64,000 nt of DNA, taken from positions 1-64,000 of the forward strand of contig DAOUHX010000031.1 of the NCBI GenBank assembly GCA_034428395.1, written 5' to 3'. The notes under the pieces were generated by a model. It was not told where the DNA came from and made no database searches. It saw only the letters and a list, made by a program, of their open reading frames with translations. Positions 1 through 8,157 of the stretch are shown here, one piece after another (position 1 is the stretch's first letter; each line of letters opens with the position of its first letter). The stretch is from Bin5 sp034428395. Lineage in GTDB: Bacteria > Chloroflexota > Anaerolineae > Caldilineales > Caldilineaceae. Both the position numbers and the translations under genes were made by a program.

Positions 1-1119
1 GATCACGCGGGCAACTTCCGGCTGGAGCTGCATAGTCGCCAGCTGGAAGGCGGCCTCGTGATGTTCGGCCGGAGCGGAGGCGACGATGCCGGCGCCCCAG
101 GTGCCTTCGTAGCAGTAGTTGTGCTGGCCAGGGGCAAGTCCTGGAATCTCCGAGTAGCCCAGGATCTCGACCATATCCATCATGTCATTGTCGAGCGCGA
201 TCAGGATGGGCCAGTTCATCTGCGACACTGCGACGACACCTTCGAACAGCTTCTCGGTGAAGCCGACGTCGGGGGCATTGGCGTTGTCGTAGCTGACACC
301 ATAGGTGTAGACGGGATCGAAGTAGATCGCCTGCAAGGCGTTGACCACTTCGTCGGTGTTGAGCGTGAACTCCTGCGCGCCTTCATCCCACCAGTGTCCA
401 CCCTGGTCCAATACGCCGCCCAGGACGGAGAAGCCGGCCCAGGTCAGGCCGATGTGGTCCCAGCCGAAGCGGGTGATGTTGCCGCTGGCGTCCTGGACCT
501 GGAGTTTGCCGGCCCAATCCCAGAGGTCGTCGTAGGTATCCCAGGCGTCCTCGGTTGCGGGTTGAGAGAGGCCGGCCTCGTCGACGAAGTCCTTGCGGTA
601 GGCCAGCACAGCGATCGGGACCGTATTGTGCCAGAACGGGATCTTTTTGATGTCGCCGAAGAAGGTCAGCGAATCGATGTCGGCGGCGATGAAGTCGTCC
701 GGGCTGAAGGGCGCGGCATCGACCAGGTCATTCAGTGTCAGGTAGGCTCCCTCGATGTAGAGGGCGCCGGACATCTTGCCCATGTCATGCACGACATCCG
801 GCGGCGTGCCGGCTGCGATGGCCGGAATCACCGTGTCCCTGATCGGCCACTGGGCCTCCTGTAAGGTCGCGCCGTGTCCGGTCTGTTCCATGAAGTTCTC
901 GACGATGAAGTTGTTGAACTTCGGCCAGCCGGTCCCTTTCAGGCTCAGCAGGGTAAGATCGAGCATTTCCGCCATGGGCATGTCGTCATCGGAAGAATCT
1001 TCCGGGGCTGCCATGGGGGCCTCGGCGGGGGCGGCAGGACACGCGGCCAATGCCATTGCACCGCCGGCCATTGCGCCAAGCTGCAAGAACTTTCTGCGAC
1101 TAACTTTCCCTCGATCCAT
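1..1119 (-). CDS. ABC sugar-type extracellular solute-binding lipoprotein (3' end outside window)
   Basis: Reverse-strand frame open from the start codon at 1119 to the window edge (373 codons), so the C-terminus is missing. The N-terminus carries a twin-arginine-like SRRKFLQ, a hydrophobic stretch and a lipobox LAAC with Cys at about residue 27, followed by an Ala/Pro/acidic linker. This is the usual export signal of family-1 solute-binding proteins. The rest has the low-identity character of carbohydrate-binding lipoproteins (for example IAAGTPPDVVHD, PFWHNTVPIAVLAYRKDF). A good ribosome site (AGGAGAAGG) lies just upstream of the ATG. It should deliver a sugar or similar solute to membrane permeases, probably encoded further left. 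The substrate cannot be told from sequence. Confidence 0.85.
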   Translation of the reverse strand, partial: MDRGKVSRRKFLQLGAMAGGAMALAACPAAPAEAPMAAPEDSSDDDMPMAEMLDLTLLSLKGTGWPKFNNFIVENFMEQTGHGATLQEAQWPIRDTVIPAIAAGTPPDVVHDMGKMSGALYIEGAYLTLNDLVDAAPFSPDDFIAADIDSLTFFGDIKKIPFWHNTVPIAVLAYRKDFVDEAGLSQPATEDAWDTYDDLWDWAGKLQVQDASGNITRFGWDHIGLTWAGFSVLGGVLDQGGHWWDEGAQEFTLNTDEVVNALQAIYFDPVYTYGVSYDNANAPDVGFTEKLFEGVVAVSQMNWPILIALDNDMMDMVEILGYSEIPGLAPGQHNYCYEGTWGAGIVASAPAEHHEAAFQLATMQLQPEVARVI

Positions 1120-1312
1120 CGAACCTTCTCCTTTGCTCACTGAAGTTACGTCCAAGTTGATCGAATAGATTTCGGCTGGCTCCTCCTGTCTGTGTTATGG
1201 CGGCGGCCGGCCCCGCGTGAATTGCGCTAAGGCCGGAGAGCGCCTGTAGGCGGCGAAGCCCTGGTAGACCAAGGGGCGGCCGATAGACAGCAAATGGGAC
1301 TAGCCGGCGGGC

Positions 1313-2131
1313 CTAAGCTTCGACCACGCCGGGCGCGTCCAGGTAGCCGATCTCGCGCAGCCGGTCGATCCACAGTTGACGGTCCGGGCTACCGGACGGG
1401 TTGGATATCCAGCGTTTGGAGTAGAGAAACTGCTGTTTAGTTTTGAATTTCTTGATCGACGACTCCGGCGACCGTTTGCTCTGCCGCTGCAGTGCGGCGA
1501 TCTCATCGCCGTTTTTGGGATTGTTGTAGTAGACCAAGGTACACATCTTGCGGTCCTCGCTGCCGCCGAAGGAGGCGTGCCACAGCCGCAGGTCGAAGGC
1601 GACCACGTCGCCGGGACTCGATTTCAACACCTCGCAGGGCACGTCCGGCAGGGCGTGCTTATCGACGCCGGCGCGAAAATCGTCTATCTCCTGCAGGCGG
1701 TGCGTGCCGGGGATGACCCGCAGCGCGCCGGTCTCGGCGTCGACCGGTTCGAGGTAGAACGCGAATTTTACACCGTATTGGTGGACGGAGCCGGTGTCGG
1801 GATGCCAGCGCGTATTGCCGGTGTAGCGGTTGCCGTCGGTGTTCATGCCGAGCACGTCGTCCCCGTACAGCTGGCGGGCGATGGTAAGAAAACGCCTGTC
1901 TTCGAGCATGCCGGCAAAAAAGGGCGTGTCTTCATCGAGGAGCGGCGCCCAGTAGCGCCGGCTGCCGTCATAGGGCTGGCCCGGGTACTGCTCTTCCAGC
2001 TTGTAATCGAACTCGCTGTGAATCGTCTCCAGCTCCTGCGGGGTGAAGAACTCCCTGAAAACGAGGTAGCCGAAGGTCTTGAAAAAGAGGACCTGTTCGT
2101 CGCCAAGCGGGACTGAAAAAGCCGCACCCAT
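1313..2131 (-). CDS. Phytanoyl-CoA dioxygenase (PhyH) family Fe(II)/2-oxoglutarate oxygenase
   Basis: 272 aa. The iron triad of the family is visible: H110-x-D112 (RWHPDTG) and distal H185 (LRLWHAS), followed by R194 as likely 2-oxoglutarate anchor. The core GALRVIPGTHR and GDVVAFDLRLWH are typical PhyH. I chose the ATG at 2131 because GGGAGGAG sits about 6 bases upstream; an upstream in-frame start would add 17 residues without a ribosome site. It is a close paralogue of the enzyme at 7294-8103, sharing the C-terminal GSP..RQ.WIDRL..IG.LD.P motif. It should hydroxylate a small organic substrate; the substrate is unknown. It stands alone between a solute-binding protein gene and a repeat region. 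Confidence 0.9.
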   Translation of the reverse strand: MGAAFSVPLGDEQVLFFKTFGYLVFREFFTPQELETIHSEFDYKLEEQYPGQPYDGSRRYWAPLLDEDTPFFAGMLEDRRFLTIARQLYGDDVLGMNTDGNRYTGNTRWHPDTGSVHQYGVKFAFYLEPVDAETGALRVIPGTHRLQEIDDFRAGVDKHALPDVPCEVLKSSPGDVVAFDLRLWHASFGGSEDRKMCTLVYYNNPKNGDEIAALQRQSKRSPESSIKKFKTKQQFLYSKRWISNPSGSPDRQLWIDRLREIGYLDAPGVVEA

Positions 2132-2310
2132 GATCGAATCTCCTCCCGGGTTTGATTGTACGAGGCAGGGGCATCCTAACACATCGAAAGAGGCCGGGCA
2201 ACCCGCGAAAATCGGTCAGTTTTGTCTGTCTTATATGGACAATCCTGCCCACATGCCCGACTGCCATTGACCGGACCAATGCCACCTGAGCAGCCTCGGG
2301 ACGGTTGACG

Positions 2311-2695
2311 ATTGTCTGAACCAGGATTCGTCTGATTTCTGAGATGGGCATGATTTACGGCAGCGAGCAGGTCATCGGGATGGAAAAGTGGATAGTGGAT
2401 TGTGCGTAGGGTTTGCTGACAAATGTTTGAACCAGGATTCGTCTGATTTTTCTGATGGACGTGATTAGCGGCGGCGAGCAGGTCATCGGGATGGAAAAGC
2501 GGATAGTGGACAGTGAGTAGGGTTTGCTGACAAATGTCTGAACCGGGATTCGTCTGATTATTCTGATGGACACAGTTAGCGGCGGCGAGCAGGTCTTCGG
2601 GAGGGAAAGCGGATATTGGATAGTGCGTGGGGTTGGCGGGCAACTTTTTGAACCATGATTCGTCTGATTTTTCTGATGGGCGCGATTGGCGGCAC
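2311..2695. repeat. Imperfect 111-bp tandem repeat, about 3.4 copies, in a 704-bp gene-free stretch
   Basis: The segment ATTCGTCTGATT recurs at 2326, 2437, 2548 and 2658, giving a period of 111, 111 and 110 bp. Each unit also holds GCGAGCAGGTC and a pair of heptamers of the GGATAGT type (near 2390, 2500 and 2611). Because 111 is a multiple of three, several reverse frames stay open across it, but their translations have no domain-like features and I do not call a gene. The rest of 2132-2835 shows nothing I can name. Confidence 0.85.
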
Positions 2696-2835
2696 GGGCT
2701 GGCGTGGCGGTCTGCGCTCCAGGGAGCGGGTAAACGAGAGGTGGGACTGCTGGAAGGCAACCTGTGGATGACAAATTTAGCTGACCCGCAATTGGAAATG
2801 TCAACGATCCTTAGCTTACAGCTACATCCCGGAGG

Positions 2836-4107
2836 TCAGCGGCTGACCGCGCGCGGCGAACGCGAGATTCCCACCAAGACCGCGCCGACCAGGTAAACGG
2901 CGATAATGGCGGCGAAGGCCGCGGTGTAGGTGCCGTGCAGGTCGTAGCCCACTCCGACCAGCACCGGCCCGAACGTCGGGCCGATGACAGTCAAGGGCTG
3001 GCTTATCCCGCGGATGGCGCCAATGTGCGCCCTGCCAAAGTAGCTCGCCCAAAGGTACTCGCTGATCGGGATGGTGCCGCCGAATCCGAAACCGTAGCAG
3101 AAGAAGCCGGCGAAGAGGAGGAAGGGGGCAAAACTCCCTTCTGACGCCGCCCCACCGAGGAAGGCAGACAGCAGCATCATCGCCACGCCTGACGCGCCCA
3201 GCGAGAAGGCCGCCACCGCCAGCCGTCGTGCAGGATAGCGCTGCAGGCAGTAGCCCCATACAGCCTTAGAAAGCAGGTTCCCCAGCCCGTTTACGGCCAC
3301 TGCCAGCGACGCGGCCGTGCGGCTGAAGGCGGCGTCGGTGGCAAAAGGAACTGCGTGCGCCAGCACGGAGGAGAGTGCGGCCTGGTTCATGCCGTAGCCG
3401 GCGAGCAGCAGCCAGAAACCGGACGTGCGCAGCGCCTGCCCACTCGTCATCGATGGCGGCTCTCCAGTGCCGGACGGTTCATCTCCCGCGGCGCCCTCGC
3501 TCGAATCCCCGTCCGGCTGCAGGCCTGCGTCCTCCGGCCTGCGCCGCATCAGGAACGCGACCGGCACGACGATGCCCAGCACGAAGAGGGCCTGCAGGAA
3601 GTAGCCGTTACGCCAGCCCCACGCATCGACCGCGAGCGTCATCGCGAACGGGGCAATCAAGCCCCCCAGCGAAATTCCACTTGAGCCGATCGCCAGGGCC
3701 CAACCCCGCCGCCGCACAAACCACTTGTTGACCGCAGTGTTCACCACGAGCGGGCCGAACAGCGTCCAGCCGATCAGACCGGCGCACAGGTGCAGTGACC
3801 AGAAGAGCCACAGGTCGGACTGCCGCCCCAGGCCATAGAGACAGAGCGCGGCCACAAAGGCGCCGCCAAGGACAGGCAGCCGCGCGCCGTGACGGTCGAC
3901 CACGCCGCCAAGGACGACGCCGGACAGCGCGCCGGCCAGGAGCGCCAGCGACGATCCCAGCGTGAACTGCCACACGCGCCAGCCCAGCTCCTCCACTACC
4001 GGGCGCAAAAAGACGCTGACCGTCGACGCGCTGACGCTGAGAAATATGAATTGCAGCAGGACCGCGGCCGCGACGATCCACCAGCCGTAGTAGACGCGGG
4101 CACTCAT
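2836..4107 (-). CDS. Major facilitator superfamily permease
   Basis: 423 aa with about twelve hydrophobic membrane segments in two halves separated by a hydrophilic loop (RRRPEDAGLQPDGDSS..., around residues 195-235). The N-terminus YYGWWIVAAAVLLQF and motif GGVVDRHGARLPV between helices 2 and 3 are typical of the monocarboxylate/oxalate-formate-like MFS branch. It probably moves an organic anion across the inner membrane; direction and substrate are unknown. I start it at the ATG at 4107, where the membrane domain begins; an upstream in-frame start would add 26 polar residues. Ribosome site is weak (GAAAGAACC). No neighbour is close enough to share an operon. Confidence 0.85.
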   Translation of the reverse strand: MSARVYYGWWIVAAAVLLQFIFLSVSASTVSVFLRPVVEELGWRVWQFTLGSSLALLAGALSGVVLGGVVDRHGARLPVLGGAFVAALCLYGLGRQSDLWLFWSLHLCAGLIGWTLFGPLVVNTAVNKWFVRRRGWALAIGSSGISLGGLIAPFAMTLAVDAWGWRNGYFLQALFVLGIVVPVAFLMRRRPEDAGLQPDGDSSEGAAGDEPSGTGEPPSMTSGQALRTSGFWLLLAGYGMNQAALSSVLAHAVPFATDAAFSRTAASLAVAVNGLGNLLSKAVWGYCLQRYPARRLAVAAFSLGASGVAMMLLSAFLGGAASEGSFAPFLLFAGFFCYGFGFGGTIPISEYLWASYFGRAHIGAIRGISQPLTVIGPTFGPVLVGVGYDLHGTYTAAFAAIIAVYLVGAVLVGISRSPRAVSR

Positions 4108-4376
4108 TTCGGTTCTTTCGGTCCGGGTCTCATCGGTCGAACTTAGCCCTTTCTGCGCCGGCAGCTCCGTCCCAGCGCGCCACATGGAGCTCGACAGCCA
4201 CTTGTGTCACCCCCGCCCGGCCTCGATACCGGCCTTCACCGAGAACAAACAGCCCAATGGAAGAATTGGAAAAACTGTGGCCGCGCGCGTCCGCAAAAGT
4301 GGGGCCAATTCAGTCCAGAATGGGCCAGGAGCGTCCACATGTTTCAAAAGCCGGCTGCGAATTTCTTTGGGAAATC

Positions 4377-4407
4377 GGGTATCGACAGGGTATCGATAGG
4401 GTATCGA
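4377..4407. repeat. Three direct copies of GGGTATCGA at 11-bp period
   Basis: GGGTATCGA occurs at 4377-4385, 4388-4396 and 4399-4407, exactly 11 bp apart, so all three sites lie on nearly the same face of the helix. This spacing suits a protein-binding array (operator or iteron-like). The start of the reverse-strand MFS gene is about 270 bp away. No protein partner can be named. Confidence 0.75.
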
Positions 4408-4905
4408 AATGCATGCTTTGGCCAGATGGGCCTAACTTGAAAATCTTTTTCTCTCTTTTCGTGACAGGATAATGGCATGGACTCTCGTAGCAGGATGCGG
4501 CCGCGGTCAGATTCCGGTCGGTTTTGGACAGGAAGTGCGCAAATGATGGCGTTCGGGTGCAGATGGTGCGCAAAACAGTGGCAGCTGCGTGCTCCTTGTG
4601 ACAGGATACCGAGCCGGGTGGCGGCGGCGGCGCGGGCATGGGCGGCAAGGCGGGCGTGATTCTACTGTAGACGGGGCACGCGGCGGGTGACGGGTCGGCG
4701 CATTGCAGATTCGTATAGACAAGGCTTTTGGTGATGTGCGTAGGGGCCAGAGTTCGGACGTTCGGTTTGGAGCGGGTCGACATGGCGGGCGGTCTGGACA
4801 TGGTGGACGGGCAGATGTGTGATGCGGCGCGTTCGGGCTCAACCTTGCAGTATAGCACGTTTCGGAGACTCTCGCAGGGGACGGTGGGACCGGATTGCGG
4901 GATTG

Positions 4906-5003
4906 CAGTTGTCGGTGGCCAGTTGTCGGTGGTCGGTGGCCAGTAGTCAGTGGCCGGTGGCCAGTAGTCAGTGGCCGGTGGCCAGTTGTCAGTGGCCGGT
5001 GGC
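4906..5003. repeat. Heptanucleotide tandem array, 14 units of CRGTDGY
   Basis: Fourteen consecutive 7-bp units (CAGTTGT, CGGTGGC, CAGTAGT, CAGTGGC and so on) fit the consensus CRGTDGY. The last nine units form a 21-bp higher-order repeat (CAGTWGT-CAGTGGC-CGGTGGC) three times. The array ends in CAGAAACTG. It resembles in style the short tandemly repeated repetitive sequences known from filamentous cyanobacteria. Confidence 0.9.
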
Positions 5004-5049
5004 CAGAAACTGCAGAGGCCGTAGACGGCCGGTCGGAGGCGCGAATGGC

Positions 5050-5088
5050 CGCCGCCGCGCACGCACGGCGGCGGCGTGCGCGGCGGCG
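5050..5088. repeat. Perfect 15-bp GC-only-type inverted repeat
   Basis: The arms 5050-5064 (CGCCGCCGCGCACGC) and 5074-5088 are perfectly complementary around a 9-base loop, so either strand could form a very stable hairpin. No T-run follows, so it is not a canonical intrinsic terminator. Confidence 0.8.
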
Positions 5089-5099
5089 TTGGCGACAGG

Positions 5100-5339
5100 T
5101 GGGAATCGCGCCGTCACGGTGGCATTTCCTTCCGGTTGCTGACACACCAGCCGGGCACGCGCCAACACGTTGGCATAGCTACAGGGGGGCGTTGCGGGGG
5201 GTGTCCCCCCGCACAAGGGAGGGCCGGAATAGCCGTGAATCGTGAATCGTGAATCGTGATTCGTGATTCGAACTGCGGGACCTGCGCAAGGATGCTGGCG
5301 TCGGCACGGCTGCGCGTTGGCGGCGAGCTGGAAGCGCGT
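5100..5339. repeat. Duplicated intergenic block, copy A
   Basis: Near-identical to copy B at 5379-5595. Shared landmarks in order are CACGGTGG, CCGGTTGCTGAC, a hairpin TGCGGGGGG-tgt-CCCCCCGCA (5193-5213), CACAAGGGAGGGCCGGAAT, a (CGTGAAT)n heptamer run, and AACTGCGGGA...GAGCTGGAAG. The offset between copies drops from 277 to 256 bp across the heptamer run because copy A has five units (5234-5268) and copy B two. Confidence 0.85.
5234..5268. repeat. Heptamer run (CGTGAAT/CGTGATT)x5 inside copy A
   Basis: Units at 5234, 5241, 5248 (CGTGAAT) and 5255, 5262 (CGTGATT). The matching place in copy B has only two CGTGATT units (5511-5524), a difference of exactly three units (21 bp). Confidence 0.9.
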
Positions 5340-5378
5340 TGGCAGGGTAGGTTCTACGAAGGTGGGGTTGGTGAAAAG

Positions 5379-5595
5379 CTGGAAGCCCGCAGGCACGGTG
5401 GTATTGTCTCCCGGTTGCTGACAGGCCGGCGGGGGAGGCGCAGGCACGCTGGCATACAGAGGGGGGCGTTGCGGGGGGAGTCCCCCCGCACAAGGGAGGG
5501 CCGGAATTGCCGTGATTCGTGATTCGAACTGCGGGAGCTGCGCAAGGATGCTGGCGTCGGCACGGCTGCGCGTTGGCGGCGAGCTGGAAGGGCGT
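5379..5595. repeat. Duplicated intergenic block, copy B
   Basis: Second copy of the block at 5100-5339, in the same orientation. Its GC hairpin is at 5470-5490 (TGCGGGGGG/CCCCCCGCA with loop AGT), and its heptamer run is shorter. A further short echo of the block edge (GAGCTGGAAG..CGT.GGCA) follows at 5581-5600. Confidence 0.85.
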
Positions 5596-5626
5596 AGGCA
5601 CGGCCCGACCGTCCAACCGCAGATGC

Positions 5627-5661
5627 CGGTTGCCAGTGGTCGGTGGCCGGTGGCCGGTGGT
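5627..5661. repeat. Heptamer array, 5 units
   Basis: CGGTTGC, CAGTGGT, CGGTGGC, CGGTGGC, CGGTGGT, same family and orientation as 4906-5003, again followed by CAGGAACTG. Confidence 0.85.
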
Positions 5662-5715
5662 CAGGAACTGCATCGGTCCTTGCGGGAGCGGTGAGAGTGT
5701 TGTACAAGGGTACTG

Positions 5716-5745
5716 TTGGTGTGCGGCTGCCGGGCACAATATGAA
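5716..5745 (+). promoter_or_regulatory. Possible sigma-70-like promoter for the GTPase gene
   Basis: TTGGTG (5716-5721), 18-base spacer, TATGAA (5740-5745), about 25 bases before the GTPase start. Match to consensus is moderate. I see no clear zinc-repressor palindrome. Confidence 0.3.
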
Positions 5746-5770
5746 TGACGATTGAGGAGGAACACCGGAT

Positions 5771-6955
5771 ATGGAAAACCATCGTCTTCCGGTGCCGATG
5801 ACCATAATTGGCGGCTTTCTCGGCGCGGGCAAGACCACGCTGCTCAACCATATTCTGCACGGCGATCACGGTCTGAAGATCGCGGCGCTGGTGAACGATT
5901 TTGGGGCGATCAACATTGACGCACAGCTGGTCGTCGGTGTCGAAGGCGAAACGGTCAATCTGTCGAACGGCTGCATTTGCTGCACGATTCGCGGCGACCT
6001 GCTGAAGGCGGCGCTGGAACTGCTGCAGCGGGAGGACGCCCCGGAGTACATCATCGTCGAGACCAGCGGTGTATCGGATCCTATCGCTGTCGCCAATGTT
6101 TTCCTGGCGCCTGAAATCAGGGCGTTGGTGCGGTTGGACGGCATTCTGGTTGTGGTGGATGCCGACAATGTCCTGACGCTGGACGAAGAGAACGCCGGGC
6201 TGGCGCTGGACCAGATCGCGGTGGCGGACATCGTGGTGCTGAACAAGGTCGATCTAGTCACGGCAGAGGCACTGGAGGCGATCAAGAGCGATCTGGGCCG
6301 ACGCATTGCGGCGAGGATGAAGAAGAGAAAGGTGTCTCTCGACGCAGTGGAGTTCAAGACCGACCTGATACGACCCGATGCGCCGGAAGTGCGCGTTCTG
6401 GAAGCGACTCACGGGCGAGTGCCGCTGGCGCTGGTGCTTGGTGTGGGCAGCTATGCGGCGGAGCGGCTGCACGGGCGCGCCGAACGGGACGTGCACGTGC
6501 ACGGCGTGGAGGGGGAAGGCGATCACGATCATGGGGACGGGCATCGCCATGACCACGAAGGGACAGAAGATCACAACCATGGAGATACCGACCATACGCT
6601 GGTATTCAGCACGTGGAGTTGGACGACGGCCAGGCCGCTTTCGCTGAAGGCGCTGCGCGGGATGTTCGAGGAGCTGCCGACTACAATCTACCGCGCCAAG
6701 GGTGTGGTCCAACTGGACGGGATGCCGGGCAAGAGGATGATACTGCAAATGGTGGGCAAACGCGCCAGCCTGACGCTGGCCGACGAATGGGGCGACGAGC
6801 CGCCGCGCACGCAGATCGTGATGATCGCCTCGCACGGCGGGCTGGATGTTGGGGTGCTGCGCAGGCAGCTGGAAGCGTGCGTCGTCGGGGGCGCGCTTTC
6901 GGCTGCCGAGGGGGAGGAGAGGGCGAAGACTGAATGGACGCGCAAGCCCCAATGA
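5771..6955 (+). CDS. COG0523 (CobW/ZNG1-like) GTPase, probable metal chaperone
   Basis: 394 aa. N-terminal P-loop GGFLGAGKTT (residues 14-23), the family's metal-binding CxCC motif (GCICC, 67-71), switch DxxG-like ETSGVSDP, and NKVD guanine-specificity motif near residue 158. A histidine/aspartate-rich linker (about residues 237-275, HVHVHG...HDHEGTEDHNH) precedes a CobW C-terminal domain. Such proteins use GTP hydrolysis to hand Zn(II) or another metal to a client enzyme in the cytoplasm; the His-rich linker points to Zn, Ni or Co. GAGGAGGA 10 bases upstream fixes the start. No metal transporter or cobalamin gene is adjacent, so the client is unknown. Confidence 0.9.
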   Translation: MENHRLPVPMTIIGGFLGAGKTTLLNHILHGDHGLKIAALVNDFGAINIDAQLVVGVEGETVNLSNGCICCTIRGDLLKAALELLQREDAPEYIIVETSGVSDPIAVANVFLAPEIRALVRLDGILVVVDADNVLTLDEENAGLALDQIAVADIVVLNKVDLVTAEALEAIKSDLGRRIAARMKKRKVSLDAVEFKTDLIRPDAPEVRVLEATHGRVPLALVLGVGSYAAERLHGRAERDVHVHGVEGEGDHDHGDGHRHDHEGTEDHNHGDTDHTLVFSTWSWTTARPLSLKALRGMFEELPTTIYRAKGVVQLDGMPGKRMILQMVGKRASLTLADEWGDEPPRTQIVMIASHGGLDVGVLRRQLEACVVGGALSAAEGEERAKTEWTRKPQ

Positions 6956-7293
6956 GCAGGATAGGGGGAAACGGAAGCGGCAGAAGGGACTTGGTCCGAA
7001 AACTGACCTGGATGCGGCGAGACAAGAAGAGACAGGGCCTTCTTCAATACATCCCAGCAGAAAAGATTCTTTGTTTCCACTGTCAACCGTACTTTGCTCG
7101 GCGCGGGTTTGCCGCTTTTTCCCGACCTGCCCCGGAACGCCAAACGCCATCGCGTTTGCGGGACGAATTCGAACTGCGCCACAATGTGGGACACAGCCGC
7201 CGCAGTTCCTGCCTTGACACGGCGGGCGGCACGATCTAAAATTCTGACCGACCATTGCGGCATTTTGCAATCCATGCACACAGGGTGAACGCC
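6956..7293. other. 338-bp intergenic region with a strong promoter
   Basis: No gene seen. The right part contains the promoter listed at 7214-7242; the left part shows nothing recognisable apart from a weak hairpin-like AACGCCAAACGC...GCGTTTGCG. Confidence 0.6.
7214..7242 (+). promoter_or_regulatory. Sigma-70-type promoter of the PhyH-SDR-VOC operon
   Basis: TTGACA (7214-7219), 17-base spacer, TAAAAT (7237-7242): perfect -35, five of six -10 matches, ideal spacing. Predicted transcript start near 7249, giving a leader of about 45 bases to the ATG at 7294. Confidence 0.75.
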
Positions 7294-8103
7294 ATGCTTA
7301 ACGAACAGCAACTGGACCACTTCGACACCTTTGGCTTCGTCGTTTTGCGCCGTGTCTTCGGCGCGGACGAGCTGGCTACGATCGAGGCCGAATACGAAGA
7401 TGGCCTCAACGCCGCCTACGCTCACCTACCCTTCGACGGCAGCAAGCGGCACTGGACCAACACGCTCGGCCCTGATACGCCGTATATGGCGAGCATGTTG
7501 GAGGACGCTCGTTTTCTCGAAACGGCCCAACAGTTATTTGGCGAGGACGTAATTGGCATGGGCGCGGACGCCAACCGCTATGTCGGCCACACGTACTGGC
7601 ACCCGGACCACTACACCGACCCCACCAAGGACACCTACGGCATCAAGTTCGCCTACTATCTCGATCCCGTCGGTGCAAAGAGCGGCGCGCTGCGCGTCGT
7701 GCCCGGCTCGCACAGGGAACCCTACCACTCCAAGGTAGGCCAAACGATAAGGGGCGCGGGTCTCGACATTCCGGAAGTGCCCAGCTACGTGTGCGAGAGT
7801 TTGCCCGGCGACGTCGTGGCCTTCGACCTGCGCCTCTGGCACGCCAGCTGGGGCGGGTCTGACGGGCGCAGAATGTGCACCTTTGTCTACTACAACAACC
7901 CGAAGGGCAAAGCGGAAGAGGACGCGGCCCGCAGTCGCGCGGCCAACTCGATCCGCGCCACGGCCCAGTACGACCGCCCTGACGACCCGCTCTATCCGGT
8001 CCAATGGCTTGAAAACCGCGGCGGCAGCCCGCAGCGTCAGCAGTGGATCGACCGGCTGGGAGAGCTCGGCTTCCTCGACTCGCCCGCGGAGGCCGCGGAC
8101 TGA
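7294..8103 (+). CDS. PhyH family Fe(II)/2-oxoglutarate oxygenase
   Basis: 269 aa. Iron ligands H103-x-D105 (YWHPDHY) and H183 (LRLWHAS), with basic R192/R193 for 2-oxoglutarate. GALRVVPGSHR and GDVVAFDLRLWH are shared with the paralogue at 1313-2131, as is the C-terminal WIDRLGELGFLDSP. I use the ATG at 7294, preceded by AGGGTGA. It is the first gene of a five-gene forward operon (PhyH, SDR, SDR, VOC fusion, isomerase) behind a near-consensus promoter. It probably performs the first oxidation (hydroxylation or oxidative dealkylation) of the operon's substrate, whose identity I cannot infer. Confidence 0.9.
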   Translation: MLNEQQLDHFDTFGFVVLRRVFGADELATIEAEYEDGLNAAYAHLPFDGSKRHWTNTLGPDTPYMASMLEDARFLETAQQLFGEDVIGMGADANRYVGHTYWHPDHYTDPTKDTYGIKFAYYLDPVGAKSGALRVVPGSHREPYHSKVGQTIRGAGLDIPEVPSYVCESLPGDVVAFDLRLWHASWGGSDGRRMCTFVYYNNPKGKAEEDAARSRAANSIRATAQYDRPDDPLYPVQWLENRGGSPQRQQWIDRLGELGFLDSPAEAAD

Positions 8104-8157
8104 CGAATTGGGTGATTGGACCAGCGCATTGGAATTCGCGAACGAGAAAGGCTACCT

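Larger units (their letters stand above)
4108..5770. other. 1.66-kb gene-free, repeat-rich intergenic region
   Basis: No credible gene lies between the MFS gene and the GTPase gene. Open frames here are short, overlap on both strands and translate into low-complexity Thr/Asp/Pro/Arg strings created by the repeats. The region holds an 11-bp triplicate, three heptamer arrays, a 15-bp inverted repeat and a duplicated block of about 210-240 bp, each listed separately. Confidence 0.8.

Noticed and set aside
2176..2804. Two overlapping reverse-strand open frames (about 150-195 codons) across the 111-bp repeat
   Set aside because: They exist because the repeat length is a multiple of three. The two frames are open at once, contain no domain-like pattern and lack ribosome sites.
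4906..5661. CRISPR-like repeats
   Set aside because: Period is 7 bp with no unique spacers, and no cas gene is present.
5716..5770. Zinc-repressor (Zur) site before the COG0523 gene
   Set aside because: Expected AT-rich palindrome is not present.
4310..5869. Several long frames on both strands in the heptamer region
   Set aside because: Their translations are periodic Thr/Asp/His/Pro/Trp strings imposed by 7-bp repeats, and they overlap each other on both strands.
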